Numbered from the stretch's first letter, positions 27,082 through 36,725 are shown. The stretch: DNA of 64,000 nt from Campylobacter concisus (GCF_002092855.1 NZ_LVLC01000012.1:1-64000); one strand, 5' to 3'. Numbers and translations: made by a program. Notes: a model not told the origin generated them from the sequence alone.

Positions 27082-27620
27082 TAACACTTGCTTCAAGCTC
27101 GCCAACAAGGGCAAATTTATTAAAAGAAGCTGGTATAAATTTCACTCAAATTTCTTTCCAGTTTGACGAGAGCAAGATAGAAAAAAATGTAAAGCCTGAA
27201 ATTTATGTCCAAAACGTCGTAAAAGCTAAAAAAGAGCAATTTTTAAAAGAAAATATAGGTCTTAAAAATTTACTCTTTGCAGATAGCTGTGTGGCGTGTG
27301 GGGATAAAATTTTAGGTAAAGCAAAGGACGAAAAAGAAGCGATTGCCATGCTAAATTTACAAAGTGGCAACGAATGCAGCGTCTATACGGCGATGATATT
27401 TTTAGGCGAATTTGAGCTTATAAACGTGAGCAAGACCACATATAAATTTGCTAAATTTAGCGAGCAAGATTTAAAAAGCTACCTAGAAAGTGGCGAGTGG
27501 CGAGGTAAGGCTGGAGCCATGACGATAGAAAATTTTAATAAAAAATACATCATCTCCCAGCACGGCGAAACTAGCACGGCCATGGGACTAAATTTAAAAA
27601 TATTAAAGGCATTTTTATGA
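27078..27620 (+). CDS. maf: Maf-like nucleotide pyrophosphatase
   Basis: 180 aa. The starting motif [18 protein letters not shown] (~2-19) and the later ADSCVACGDKILGKA (~68-82) plus GEWRGKAGAMTIE (~141-153) define the Maf/HAM1-like nucleoside triphosphate pyrophosphatase family, which hydrolyses modified or non-canonical NTPs and can affect septum formation. Overlaps the neighbours by 4 bp on both sides (alaS-membrane protein-maf-pbpA operon), as in C. jejuni Cj0506-Cj0508. Confidence 0.9.
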   Translation: MITLASSSPTRANLLKEAGINFTQISFQFDESKIEKNVKPEIYVQNVVKAKKEQFLKENIGLKNLLFADSCVACGDKILGKAKDEKEAIAMLNLQSGNECSVYTAMIFLGEFELINVSKTTYKFAKFSEQDLKSYLESGEWRGKAGAMTIENFNKKYIISQHGETSTAMGLNLKILKAFL

Positions 27621-29545
27621 AATATATCTTGGCATTTATCTTTATAGTTGCCATTTCACTTGGCGGAGCATTTTTATATTTTTACTCACAAGTTAGATTT
27701 GATGCTTACGCTATTATTGATTATAAACCAAAGCTTACAACGCAAATTTTTGATAGAAACAACGAACTCATCGCAAATATCTTTGAAGAAAATAGAATTT
27801 ACGTAAAATATAACGACATCCCACCACGTGTCATCGAAGCACTCGTAGCTATCGAAGATACGAGCTACTTTGAGCATGGCGGCATAAACGTAGAAGCTAT
27901 GGCAAGGGCTGCCATAAAAGATATTAAAGCTAGAAAGCTAGTAGAGGGAGCTTCAACACTAACACAACAACTCATTAAAAATTTGGCTCTAAGCCGTGAG
28001 AAGAAATTTACAAGAAAGATAAAAGAGATCGTGCTTGCCATGAAGCTTGAAAGCGAGCTTAGCAAAGAAGATATCATCGAAAGATACCTAAATCACGTCT
28101 ATTTTGGACATGGCTACTACGGCATAAAAACAGCAGCTGAGGGATATTTTAGAAAAGAGCTAAATGAGCTAAGCATAAAAGAAGTTGCCATGCTAGTTGG
28201 CTTGCCAAAAGCTCCAAGTACCTATGATCCTACAAAGCACCTTGACTTGTCGCTTAGCCGTGCAAATAGAGTGCTTGAGAGAATGTATAGCATTGGCTGG
28301 ATAAATGAGGACGAGTACCGCAAGGGTGTGCTTGAAGAGCCAGCAGTCTTTGACGATACACTCACAAGAAATAAAGCCCCTTACGTAGTCGATGAGATAA
28401 TAAAAGAGGCCTCAAAGAAATTTGACGATATAAAAACTGGTGGTTATAAGATACAAAGCACAGTTGATCTAAATGTTCAAAAGATCGCTCAAGAAGCTCT
28501 AGTTTATGGCTACAATGAAATTTTAAAGCGCGATAAAAAAGCAAATGCAGAAATCCTAAATGGAGCTATAGTAGTCACTCATCCACAAAGTGGTCAAATT
28601 TTGGCACTAATTGGTGGTATTGACTATGCAAAAAGCAGCTATAACCGCGCCACTCAAAGCAAGCGCCAGCCAGGATCTAGCTTTAAGCCGTTTATCTATC
28701 AAATAGCACTTGATAGCGGTTACTCAGTCGTTTCTCAAGTGGCTGATATCGCTAGGACATTTGACATGGGAAATGGCAAAGAGTGGACGCCAAAGAATTA
28801 TAGTGGTGGCTTTCAAGGATATATCACTATAAAATCAGCCATAACCCAGTCACGTAACCTCGCAACCATAAATTTGCTAAACGATCTTGGTCTTAGCTCG
28901 GTTCGTAAACAGCTTACGGATATGGGCTTTAACGATATCCCAGAAAATTTATCTATCGCACTTGGAAGTTTTGGGATTTCGCCACTTGACTTTGCGAAAT
29001 TTTACTCGATGTTTCCAAACGATGGCGAAGTGGTCGAGCCTACGCTCATTAAACACATAGAAAACAGCTTTGGTGCGTCGATGGACTATGAGCCACAAAG
29101 AAAGCAAGTGCTAAAACCAGAACAAGCATTTTTGATGACGACACTTCTTCAAAATGTCGTAAATAACGGCACTGGACGCAATGCAAAAGTAAATGGCATC
29201 CAGATCGCTGGCAAAACCGGCACGACAAATAACAACATTGATGCTTGGTTTTGCGGCTACTCGCCTGATATCGAAGCGATAATATGGTACGGAAATGATG
29301 ACAACAGCCCTATGAAAAAGATTGAGGGTGGTGGTAGAACAGCCGCACCTGTGTTTAAGAAATTTATGGAAGGCTACATTAAGCTTTATCCTACTTTAAG
29401 ACGCGCATTTGAGCAGCCAGATGGTGTTTATAAAGGCTATTATGGAGGTAGCGACGAATACTACACAAACGACTCGCCACTACCTCAAAATACGCCTGCA
29501 AATGACATCATACAAGATCAAGAAAACGATGGATTATTATTTTAG
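27617..29545 (+). CDS. pbpA: Penicillin-binding protein 1A
   Basis: 642 aa class A PBP. One N-terminal transmembrane anchor (~4-24) is followed by the glycosyltransferase family 51 domain (~50-220; AIEDTSYFEHGG with catalytic Glu, GASTLTQQLIKNL, RYLNHVYFGHGYYGI) and the transpeptidase domain (~300-570) with SxxK (Ser354-Ser-Phe-Lys357), SRN (in ITQSRNLA) and Lys533-Thr-Gly. It polymerises and crosslinks peptidoglycan in the periplasm. The C-terminal ~60 residues are a Tyr/Gly/Asp-rich tail. The ATG overlaps maf by 4 bp. Confidence 0.95.
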   Translation: MKYILAFIFIVAISLGGAFLYFYSQVRFDAYAIIDYKPKLTTQIFDRNNELIANIFEENRIYVKYNDIPPRVIEALVAIEDTSYFEHGGINVEAMARAAIKDIKARKLVEGASTLTQQLIKNLALSREKKFTRKIKEIVLAMKLESELSKEDIIERYLNHVYFGHGYYGIKTAAEGYFRKELNELSIKEVAMLVGLPKAPSTYDPTKHLDLSLSRANRVLERMYSIGWINEDEYRKGVLEEPAVFDDTLTRNKAPYVVDEIIKEASKKFDDIKTGGYKIQSTVDLNVQKIAQEALVYGYNEILKRDKKANAEILNGAIVVTHPQSGQILALIGGIDYAKSSYNRATQSKRQPGSSFKPFIYQIALDSGYSVVSQVADIARTFDMGNGKEWTPKNYSGGFQGYITIKSAITQSRNLATINLLNDLGLSSVRKQLTDMGFNDIPENLSIALGSFGISPLDFAKFYSMFPNDGEVVEPTLIKHIENSFGASMDYEPQRKQVLKPEQAFLMTTLLQNVVNNGTGRNAKVNGIQIAGKTGTTNNNIDAWFCGYSPDIEAIIWYGNDDNSPMKKIEGGGRTAAPVFKKFMEGYIKLYPTLRRAFEQPDGVYKGYYGGSDEYYTNDSPLPQNTPANDIIQDQENDGLLF

Positions 29546-29554
29546 GAAGATAAG

Positions 29555-29842
29555 ATGAAGATTAAAATTTTACTTTGCTTGGTAGTTGCAAGCATTGCAT
29601 ATGGCGCTAATCTAAATACAGCCAGCAAAAACGAGTTAATGGAGCTTGGGCTAAGTAAAGGCCAAGCGTTAAACATTATAAAATACAGAAAAGCCCATAA
29701 ATTTAAAAGCATCGATGAGCTTGAAAAAGTCCAAGGTATTGGTTTTAACGATATGCAAAAAGTTAAAGAAAAACTTAGCATAAAAGAGAATGCGAAAGTC
29801 AAAAAATCTGAAGCAAAAAACTCCAAAGGCAAGAAAAAATAA
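29555..29842 (+). CDS. ComEA-like helix-hairpin-helix DNA-binding protein
   Basis: 95 aa: signal peptide MKIKILLCLVVASIAYGA (cleavage near residue 18-19), then the ComEA-type HhH core starting LNTASKNELMELGLSKGQA and KAHKFKSIDELEKVQGIG (two hairpins), then a Lys-rich tail. Periplasmic proteins of this kind bind double-stranded DNA during natural transformation; C. jejuni Cj0011c is a comparable protein. ATG 29555 with AGGAAGATAAG upstream, 9 nt after pbpA, so likely co-expressed with it. Confidence 0.85.
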   Translation: MKIKILLCLVVASIAYGANLNTASKNELMELGLSKGQALNIIKYRKAHKFKSIDELEKVQGIGFNDMQKVKEKLSIKENAKVKKSEAKNSKGKKK

Positions 29843-29912
29843 TCTTATTTTTTATTTGAAATTTCTAGCCATTTACATTTGAGTCCTATTATTATGGCTT
29901 TTTATAAAATAA

Positions 29913-30992
29913 TCCACTCTTTTTCTATACTCTTTTTCTTATATTTGCAATTATTTTTATCTTATTTTTAGAGAACATTCGAATTTAAGAACCGCATTGC
30001 TCCCATACTATCCCATCTACTCAGCTATAAAGCTAGTAAAATCGATTACACAAAAACCACTACCTTTTACTTATGTAGCAGATGATGCGGCACTAGCTGA
30101 TGATAAAAAGAAAATTTTAGTTTTGATAGTTGGCGAGACGCAAAGAAGTAGAAACTACTCACTAAATGGCTACCCCAAAAATGATACGAATAAATTTACA
30201 AAGCAAAAAGATGTGGTAAGTTTTACAAATTTCTACTCATGTGGAACAGCCACAGAGACTAGTGTGCCTTGCTTATTTTCAGACTTAAAGCGAAAAAATT
30301 TTAGCAACCGTGAAGCAAAAGCTCGTGAAAATTTAGTTGATATCATCAATAAACTTGGTATAAAAACATACTTTTTTGGCAACAATAGCGGCGGTTGCAA
30401 GGGCGTTTGTGACAATCTTGATCAAAATCATACTTCAGATCATAGAGCAGAAGGCTTTGATGAAGTGATATTTGATGAGGCCAAAAAGGTCATCGAAGAT
30501 GCAAATTCCACCACCTTTATCGTGCTACATCTGCAAGGCTCGCATGGCCCTATCTACTACAAAGGCTACCCAAGCAAATTTAAAGAATTTACCCCAACTT
30601 GCGATACTGCCGAGCTAAATAAATGCACGCCAGATGAGATAGCAAATACCTACGACAACACCATTTTATATGAGGACTATCTACAAAGCGAGCTAATAAA
30701 CGCCCTTGAAGCAAGAAAAGATAAATTTGAGGTTACCATGTTCTTTTTCTCAGATCACGGAGAGAGCCTAGGTGAAAACGGTATATATTTACATGGTCTA
30801 CCTTACTCCATCGCTCCAGATGAACAAAAACACATCCCAGCCATCATCTTTTCAAGCGATAGCGAACTTTTAAAAAGGCTAAAAACTAGAAAAGATGAGA
30901 GCCTTTCGCATGATTTTATCTTTAGCTCTGTTCTTGGATATTTTGGGGTAAAAACTAAGGCTTACGAGCCAGAATTCGATATTTTTAGGTAG
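29913..30992 (+). pseudogene. 5'-truncated phosphoethanolamine transferase (EptA/EptC family)
   Basis: The frame is open from 29913 and encodes the complete sulfatase-fold catalytic domain (LVLIVGETQRSRNYSLNGYP; the usual GETAR appears as GETQR; Cys-rich disulfide loops; FFSDHGESLGE; LHGLPYS). Full-length EptC is ~510 aa with five N-terminal transmembrane helices; these are missing. The only possible start is TTG 29997, giving 331 aa, but homology-like sequence (FREHSNLRTALLPYYPIYS) continues upstream of it, and a short hydrophobic remnant (ATG 29894 to TAG) lies in another frame. In Campylobacter EptC decorates lipid A, the flagellar rod protein and N-glycans. Without its membrane anchor this copy is probably non-functional or makes a misplaced soluble domain. 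Confidence 0.75.
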
Positions 30993-31002
30993 TAAATTTA
31001 AA

Positions 31003-31030
31003 GCCAGCCTAGGCAAAGCCTAAAGCTGGC
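31003..31030. terminator. Bidirectional terminator between eptC remnant and glyS
   Basis: Two-part stem: GCCAGC (31003-31008) with GCTGGC (31025-31030) and TAGGC (31010-31014) with GCCTA (31018-31022) around an AAA loop, flanked by TAAATTTA on both sides. It lies between convergent genes. Confidence 0.65.
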
Positions 31031-31036
31031 GTAAAT

Positions 31037-33055
31037 TTAAAAGCTGATCTCTTTTATATCAGCTACTTTTAGTATCTCGCTATAAATTTGACCGATTATT
31101 GCGACGCGGTTATTTCGCACTTTCTCGTTTTCAACGTTTATCATAACCTTGTCAAAAAACTCATCTATCTGCGGTTTTAGAGCAAATAGCGCCTTTAGCC
31201 TTGGCTCATACGCTAGGCTCTTATCAACTGCTCTAAATGCGTCATTTAGGGATTTTTCAGCATCTACCTCAAAGAGGTTCTCATCGACCTTGCTAAATTT
31301 ATCATCTTTTATAATGTTTGCAAGGCGCTTAAATGTTGAGAAATTCTCTCTAAAATTTGGCTCGCTAGAAATTTTAGCAAGTGCCTCTATCATCTTTGTT
31401 AGCTCCAAGATGTCCTTTTCGCCGCTTTTTATGCACGCTTTTACGATAGAAGCATTTGCATTAAAAAAGGTGTAGAGCCTATCAAGGATGAAATTTATAA
31501 GCACTTCAACGTCAAATTTCTTATAATCTTTTGCGATATCTTCTAAAATTTCTTTTACGTTAAATTTCAAATTATGTGCCAAAACGATCTTTATCACGCC
31601 ATTTGCCGCACGTCTTAGAGCGTATGGATCTTTGGTGCCGCTTGGGATTTTACCGATACTAAAGAGCCCCATTAACGTATCAAGCTTATTTGAAAGCGCC
31701 ACAACCGAGCTAAAGACCTTGCTTGGGCACTCCGCCTCCTCGCCGTCTGGCAGATACTGCTCTTTTATAGCTAAAACGACGTCTTCATCCTCGTTTTTAG
31801 CCTTTGCATAGTAAGCACCCATGATACCTTGAAGCTCGGTAAACTCATAAACCATCTGAGTTGTAAGATCAGCCTTGCTTAACATCACAGCTCGCTCCAG
31901 CTTAGTCGCGTACTCGCCAGCTTCTTTTTTGAGTAGCTCGTCATAGTTGCTAGCAAGCTTTTTAGCCACTTGTAGCTCTCTAAGCTCTTTTTCGTAGATA
32001 CTTCCAAGCTCTTTTAGATAAGTTATATTTTTTAGTTTTTCTGGGCCAAATTCGTGCGCTAGGTCGCTTTGCCAAAAGAACATCGCATCACTTAGCCTTG
32101 CTCTTAGCACTTTTTCGTTGCCCTTGATGATGAGCGAGTAATCTTTTGTGATGGCGTTACTTACGACTACAAAGCCATTTGCGAGCTTACCATCTTTAAA
32201 GACTGGGAAGTAGCGCTGATTTTCTTTCATGGAAGTGATGATGACCTCGCTTGGCACCTCCAAAAATTCCTCTTCAAACGAGCCAAGAAGTGCTGTCGGA
32301 TACTCAGTGATCGCCACGACTTCAGCTAACAAGTCTTTATCGATTTCGATCTTTAGCCCGCTTTTTTGGCTAATTTTTTCAAACTCAACAAGAATTATTT
32401 TTTCTCTCTCGCCTGCTTCAAGCACGACACCACGGCTCTTTGAGCCTTCAAAATACTCTTTTATGTTTGAAATTTTTATCTTGTCATAGCTAATGCTTCT
32501 ATGTGGATAGGTTGAATCACCGCTCTCTACGCCAAATTTATTAAATTTTATGACTTCATCGCCAAGTAAACACAAAAACGATCTTATCGGGCGGATAAAC
32601 TCGAACTCTCCGTTGCCCCAGCGCATAGACTTGCCAAAGTTAAGACTCTTTAAAAACTCCTCAACCATCTCGCCCATTATCCTAGCAATCGGCTCACCTT
32701 TTACCTCTTTTTCGTAGTAAAGCACATCTTTGCCGTCTATCTCTTTAAATTTAAGCTCACTTTCATCTATACCGCATTTATTTGCAAAGCTAAGCGCAGC
32801 CTTTGTGAACGCTCCGTCTTTTAGTGCTACTTGCTTTGGCGCACCAATAAAGCTAGCCACGCTGTCAGGCTGAGATTGTGGAAATTTCTCATGAAAAAAG
32901 ACTAAGCGACGCGGCGTATAATAAAATTTAAAAGGGCTTACAAGATTATATTTTTCAAGTACAGCCTGCCATTTAGCATTGATATTTGGCAGCTCCCTTA
33001 AAAACGGTATCGCTGGAAGCTCCTCAACTCCAATTTCTAATAATAACTCTTTCAT
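31037..33055 (-). CDS. glyS: Glycyl-tRNA synthetase beta subunit
   Basis: 672 aa. The beginning MKELLLEIGVEELPA and the motifs RWGNGEFEFIRPIRS (~150-164), EVVAITEYPTALLGSF (~235-250) and MKENQRYFPVF (~264-274) identify the beta subunit of the tetrameric enzyme. The HD-like and anticodon-binding C-terminal domains follow (KIPSGTKDPYALRRAANG). The alpha subunit is not in the window. The start overlaps the stop of an upstream 50-codon ORF (ATGA), implying coupled translation. Confidence 0.95.
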   Translation of the reverse strand: MKELLLEIGVEELPAIPFLRELPNINAKWQAVLEKYNLVSPFKFYYTPRRLVFFHEKFPQSQPDSVASFIGAPKQVALKDGAFTKAALSFANKCGIDESELKFKEIDGKDVLYYEKEVKGEPIARIMGEMVEEFLKSLNFGKSMRWGNGEFEFIRPIRSFLCLLGDEVIKFNKFGVESGDSTYPHRSISYDKIKISNIKEYFEGSKSRGVVLEAGEREKIILVEFEKISQKSGLKIEIDKDLLAEVVAITEYPTALLGSFEEEFLEVPSEVIITSMKENQRYFPVFKDGKLANGFVVVSNAITKDYSLIIKGNEKVLRARLSDAMFFWQSDLAHEFGPEKLKNITYLKELGSIYEKELRELQVAKKLASNYDELLKKEAGEYATKLERAVMLSKADLTTQMVYEFTELQGIMGAYYAKAKNEDEDVVLAIKEQYLPDGEEAECPSKVFSSVVALSNKLDTLMGLFSIGKIPSGTKDPYALRRAANGVIKIVLAHNLKFNVKEILEDIAKDYKKFDVEVLINFILDRLYTFFNANASIVKACIKSGEKDILELTKMIEALAKISSEPNFRENFSTFKRLANIIKDDKFSKVDENLFEVDAEKSLNDAFRAVDKSLAYEPRLKALFALKPQIDEFFDKVMINVENEKVRNNRVAIIGQIYSEILKVADIKEISF

Positions 33056-33204
33056 ATTTCACTCTTTTTATTAAAATTTTCTCTTTTTTCTCTTACCATT
33101 TTTCTTGCTCTCTCCTTCTCCTGTGACTGCAAAATGACGCCTCTTATCATAAAAATAAGAAATAAAACAAACGCCGTAATCATAAAAATATCTAAAATTT
33201 GCAC
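33052..33204 (-). CDS. Small single-span membrane protein (50 aa)
   Basis: GTG-initiated ORF encoding 50 residues: hydrophobic helix MQILDIFMITAFVLFLIFMI at the N-terminus, then a strongly basic tail (QEKERARKMVREKRENFNKK). GGAG lies 6 nt upstream of the GTG, the start is only 3 nt after the stop of the nuclease gene, and its TGA overlaps the glyS ATG. It fills the 150-bp gap between two genes with no waste, which supports it being real. Probably an inner-membrane miniprotein with cytoplasmic basic tail; function unknown. Confidence 0.65.
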   Translation of the reverse strand: MQILDIFMITAFVLFLIFMIRGVILQSQEKERARKMVREKRENFNKKSEI

Positions 33205-33207
33205 TCT

Positions 33208-34611
33208 CTACTCCACAGCGATTTGGTTTTCTCTCTTGTAAATTTTAACTCTCGCGTTTTCAAAACTATACTCGCCATCTTTTAGCTTTTTCTTACTATA
33301 AACCCTGATCTTACCGTATGGTGTATGCAGGTAGCCTCTCTCTAGTCTGCCCGAAATTTTAGCAAAGACATCGCCACTTCTAGCTTCACTTAGTTGCGAT
33401 GCATCTAGTAAATTTTCACTAATATCTTTTGTGCCATGCTCATTTATGATCTCATAAGAGCTGACTTCAAGCGCATCTTTATAAATTTTCATTCGCCTTA
33501 CTAAAATATCTAGCTCTTCGCCTACAGTAACGCTATTTTTAGGATCATAAACATAAATTCCGCGGTGATTTTTCGAGATAATAAAGCCATACTTATCTTT
33601 TAAGATAACAACCACTTTTTCAATCACGACTGGCACTGCCTCTGGGTGATCAAAAAGCGTATCTATATCGGCCGTCTTATAGTTTTGCTCGCTTGTTTTT
33701 TTGTTGGCATTGTTTTCATCTTTTTTAAAAATTTTACTTACAAATCCTTTTTTCACTGGACTTGGATCAGTTGAAATTTTAAACTTTAATGCAAAGTGAT
33801 CCGAGTAAAGGTCACTCTTTGCAAAGCCTTTTTCATCGACTGCAAAGCTTGGTTTAAAAACTTCAAAACTACCACCAACATAGCTTAGATCGCCATTTTC
33901 CATAAAGCTAGGTGAAAGCAAAACATGATCGATCGCTCTTTTTTTGCCATGCACTGCGTGAGAATATCTATCTTTTGGCTCAAGCTCTTTATAAAGATCA
34001 TAAAAATTTCTCGTTGCAATGATGTCATTTAGGATGGATTTTTGACCAAAGGGCGAGTTAAAATCACCCAAAATAATCGCATTTTTCTCTTTGCCTAGAG
34101 CCGTTCTTAACGTTTTTTCAGCCTTTTTTTGCATATTTATGCCATTTTTATAAGTTGGAAAGTGATTTACAAATATGCTAAATTTCTTGCCTTCCTTCTC
34201 AAAAACAACCTTTAAAATATTTCTTGTCTTTACGTTTGGAACTTTAAAAATTTCACTACCACTTGGCTGCAACTTTGAAATAAGCCCAAGCCCAACAGGC
34301 GAGTTTTTCTCCTTTGTAAAGCTTACAAATTTATACTTGCTATCACTCACCAGAGCTTTTAAAACTTGCTCATTTTCAATCTCTTGAAGTGCGATAATGT
34401 CAGTATTTAGTGCATTTATGACTTGTCTTGTTCTTTGTAGTTTTGAATCAGCCGCCTCACAGTCCCACTTTGATACGCCTACTTTAAAATCAAGATACTC
34501 ACTACCATCATCTTTGCAATCAAATAAATTTTGCACATTATAAGTTGCGATGCTAATTTCACTCGCAAATGCCACTAAAATGGTAAAAACCAAAGCAAAA
34601 ACTACTCTCAA
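33208..34611 (-). CDS. Secreted endonuclease/exonuclease/phosphatase-family nuclease
   Basis: 467 aa with signal peptide (MRVVFALVFTILVAFASE, cleavage ~17). The EEP catalytic domain (~20-280) shows ATYNVQNLFD, LQEIENEQ, LGDFNSPFG and SDHFALKF, the Asn/Glu/Asp/His set of DNase I-like enzymes. A C-terminal ~180-aa extension contains what looks like a beta-rich nucleic-acid-binding or OB-like region. Likely a periplasmic or extracellular nuclease. Its ATG overlaps the end of trmL by 4 bp. Secreted nucleases limit natural transformation in some Campylobacter strains; whether this one does is unknown. Confidence 0.85.
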   Translation of the reverse strand: MRVVFALVFTILVAFASEISIATYNVQNLFDCKDDGSEYLDFKVGVSKWDCEAADSKLQRTRQVINALNTDIIALQEIENEQVLKALVSDSKYKFVSFTKEKNSPVGLGLISKLQPSGSEIFKVPNVKTRNILKVVFEKEGKKFSIFVNHFPTYKNGINMQKKAEKTLRTALGKEKNAIILGDFNSPFGQKSILNDIIATRNFYDLYKELEPKDRYSHAVHGKKRAIDHVLLSPSFMENGDLSYVGGSFEVFKPSFAVDEKGFAKSDLYSDHFALKFKISTDPSPVKKGFVSKIFKKDENNANKKTSEQNYKTADIDTLFDHPEAVPVVIEKVVVILKDKYGFIISKNHRGIYVYDPKNSVTVGEELDILVRRMKIYKDALEVSSYEIINEHGTKDISENLLDASQLSEARSGDVFAKISGRLERGYLHTPYGKIRVYSKKKLKDGEYSFENARVKIYKRENQIAVE

Positions 34612-35087
34612 ATCTCACTCCTAAAGTCAAATTCAGTGATATTTTGCCTGATCGCCTCATAAGCGATAATACCAGCACTCATAGCTAAATTTAAGCTCCT
34701 GCCCTCTTTTCCCATTGGTATGGTTATGGCATTTTTAAAATTTATATCCATAAATTCTCTTGGCAGCCCAGTACTCTCGCCACCAAAAAATATAAAATCT
34801 CCCGGTTTAAACCTAGCCTCGTAGTAAAGCCTATTTGTCTTTGTGGTAGCGAAGAAAAATCTATCCTTGTGGCTTAAGTTTGCTTCTAAAAATTCTTCCA
34901 AACTATCCCAAATTTTTGGATTTAAAATTTTCCAGTAGTCAAGCCCTGCTCGTCTAACAGCCTTTTCACTCAGATCAAAGACCGTTGGCTTAACGATATG
35001 TAGCTTTAAATTTGCATTAACGCACATTCTACCGATAGCTCCAGTATTTTGCGGTATCTGAGGATGGACTAGGACTATGTTAAACAT
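34608..35087 (-). CDS. trmL: tRNA (cytidine(34)-2'-O)-methyltransferase
   Basis: 159 aa minimal SPOUT methyltransferase. Motifs: NIVLVHPQIPQNTGAIGRMC (~3-22 in part), GLDYW, FFGGESTGLP (~99-108) and the knot region IPMGKEGRSLNLAMSAGI. It methylates the wobble ribose of tRNA-Leu. The length is typical (154-160). ATG 35087 sits ~75 bp downstream of cca, with no clear terminator between. Confidence 0.93.
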   Translation of the reverse strand: MFNIVLVHPQIPQNTGAIGRMCVNANLKLHIVKPTVFDLSEKAVRRAGLDYWKILNPKIWDSLEEFLEANLSHKDRFFFATTKTNRLYYEARFKPGDFIFFGGESTGLPREFMDINFKNAITIPMGKEGRSLNLAMSAGIIAYEAIRQNITEFDFRSEI

Positions 35088-35161
35088 AAGCTTTCTTTGC
35101 CTTAAAAAGTGTTATAAACTAGCCTATTTTAGCCAAAATGGGCTTTTAAGAGTTTTAAAGA

Positions 35162-36349
35162 CTAATCTTTTCTAGGCTTACGCTCGCTTAGATATTTTGA
35201 AATTTTAAGCTCTTGCCTACGTTTTATCTCTTTTGCAATCTCTTCGTTTTTAAAACCAGCTGATAAAATCTCTGCCACATCGACTTTCGTGTCAAATTTC
35301 ATCTCATAAATTCCAAGCTTCTTGGCACGCTCTATTCGCTCTTTATTATAAGCTCCAAGCCATGATTTTATGGGCATATTTAGGGCAATTTGCATTAGCT
35401 CTTTATCGCTTGGCATGTCCTTAAAATAAGGCTGCTTTAAGATAGAAAAGTAGCTCTTTGACAGACGCATTTTCTCTAAAATTTCATTTGCGTCAAGCTC
35501 AAATTTGCCAAACAAAAGATACAAAAATAGCCTCTCATCATCCACAAATTCTCTAGCACTCTTAAGATCGCTTAAAAATCCATCGTCCATAGAAATTTGC
35601 ATACCAAAAATTTCTTTAAAAAGTCCAAGCTCAAAAAGATAGTAAGCTCCTTTTTCTAGATACTTTGCGCGAAAGAATTTAATAAGCTCAGTATTTATCC
35701 TATCTCTGCTTAGATGCTCTAAACTAAGGCTTTTCATAAGAGCTAGCGTCTCATCAGCTATGCTAAAATCAATCCTCGCGCTAAACTGCACACCACGAAG
35801 TATCCTTAGTGGATCTTCTTTAAATTTTTCACTATCAATGTGCCTTAATATCTTGTTTGCTAAATCTTGCTTTCCACCGTAAAAGTCTAAAATTTCTCCA
35901 TTAAAGATATTCATCATCATGGCATTTATCGTAAAATCTCGCCTAAGGCTCGCTATTTTGGGATCGTTAATATAGCTTACTGCAAAGTCTTTGTGCAAAT
36001 TTCCAGTTTTGCTCTCGCTTCTTGGAAGCCCAATGTCGTAGTTTTTGTATTTGTAGATGAAGTAGCTTTTACCAACACCGCTAGCGCCTATGCTAGCCAT
36101 TAGCTCATTAAATTTTAAAGGCTCGATGTCATAAACTTCGATGTCATAATCATAAATTTCTCGCCCCAAGAACGCATCTCTCACGCAGCCACCAACTAGA
36201 TAGACACGTGAAGTAAATGGAGCAAATAGCGATCTAAAAAAATCTAGCTCGCTATTTTTATAAATTTCATTTTTGATTTTTATCTCATTTTTTGAGCCGT
36301 CTAATGGCTTATTTTGAGAGATTTTGGAGTCTATTTTCGATATTTGCAA
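35162..36349 (-). CDS. cca: CCA tRNA nucleotidyltransferase family protein
   Basis: 395 aa class II nucleotidyltransferase. The active-site block VYLVGGCVRDAFLGREIYDY with the DYDIEVYD acidic pair (~49-76) and the RRDFTINAMMMN motif (~133-144) are clear; RNA-binding helices follow. It adds or repairs the 3' CCA of tRNAs. The only available start is TTG 36349, which overlaps the upstream coiled-coil gene by 41 bp; the first ~35 residues are poorly conserved-looking, so the true start is uncertain. A C-terminal Lys/Arg-rich tail ends the protein. Confidence 0.85.
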   Translation of the reverse strand: MQISKIDSKISQNKPLDGSKNEIKIKNEIYKNSELDFFRSLFAPFTSRVYLVGGCVRDAFLGREIYDYDIEVYDIEPLKFNELMASIGASGVGKSYFIYKYKNYDIGLPRSESKTGNLHKDFAVSYINDPKIASLRRDFTINAMMMNIFNGEILDFYGGKQDLANKILRHIDSEKFKEDPLRILRGVQFSARIDFSIADETLALMKSLSLEHLSRDRINTELIKFFRAKYLEKGAYYLFELGLFKEIFGMQISMDDGFLSDLKSAREFVDDERLFLYLLFGKFELDANEILEKMRLSKSYFSILKQPYFKDMPSDKELMQIALNMPIKSWLGAYNKERIERAKKLGIYEMKFDTKVDVAEILSAGFKNEEIAKEIKRRQELKISKYLSERKPRKD

Positions 36350-36725
36350 GGGTAAATTCTAAAAATTTTGTAGTTAGCTCAAGCCTTGAAGCAAGATTTT
36401 GTTCACTAGTTTGTTTAAGCCCTTCAAAAAGCACTTCTATGCGCTCAGCAAGGTTTGCTAAGAAAATTTTCTCTTCGCTCACCTCTCTACTTTTTGTTAT
36501 ACTTGCTGGCTCGTCTTTTACCTCAAACACTTGCTCATTTTGTAAATTTGCCTCAACTTTTAGCTCGTTATTTAGTGCATTTTCATTAGACTCTATAGCC
36601 AAAAGCTCTTTTTTTAAATTCTCTCGCTCGAGCTCTTCTTGCTTTTTGTTTTGCAGTGCTTCTATTTTCTCAAGCTCGGCACTAACCTCACTGATTGCCA
36701 TTCTAGCGATATCATCAAGCTTCAT
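36309..36725 (-). CDS. Small coiled-coil protein of unknown function
   Basis: 138 aa from ATG 36725 (coupled ATGA overlap with the TPR gene; an in-frame start 15 nt upstream lacks a ribosome site). The sequence is acidic and helical ([37 protein letters not shown]), with a C-terminal amphipathic helix region (FLANLAERIEVLFEGLKQ; LTTKFLEFTLANIENRL) that suggests oligomerisation. It resembles small uncharacterised Campylobacterota proteins encoded beside cca; I know no function. Confidence 0.65.
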   Translation of the reverse strand: MKLDDIARMAISEVSAELEKIEALQNKKQEELERENLKKELLAIESNENALNNELKVEANLQNEQVFEVKDEPASITKSREVSEEKIFLANLAERIEVLFEGLKQTSEQNLASRLELTTKFLEFTLANIENRLQNLSK

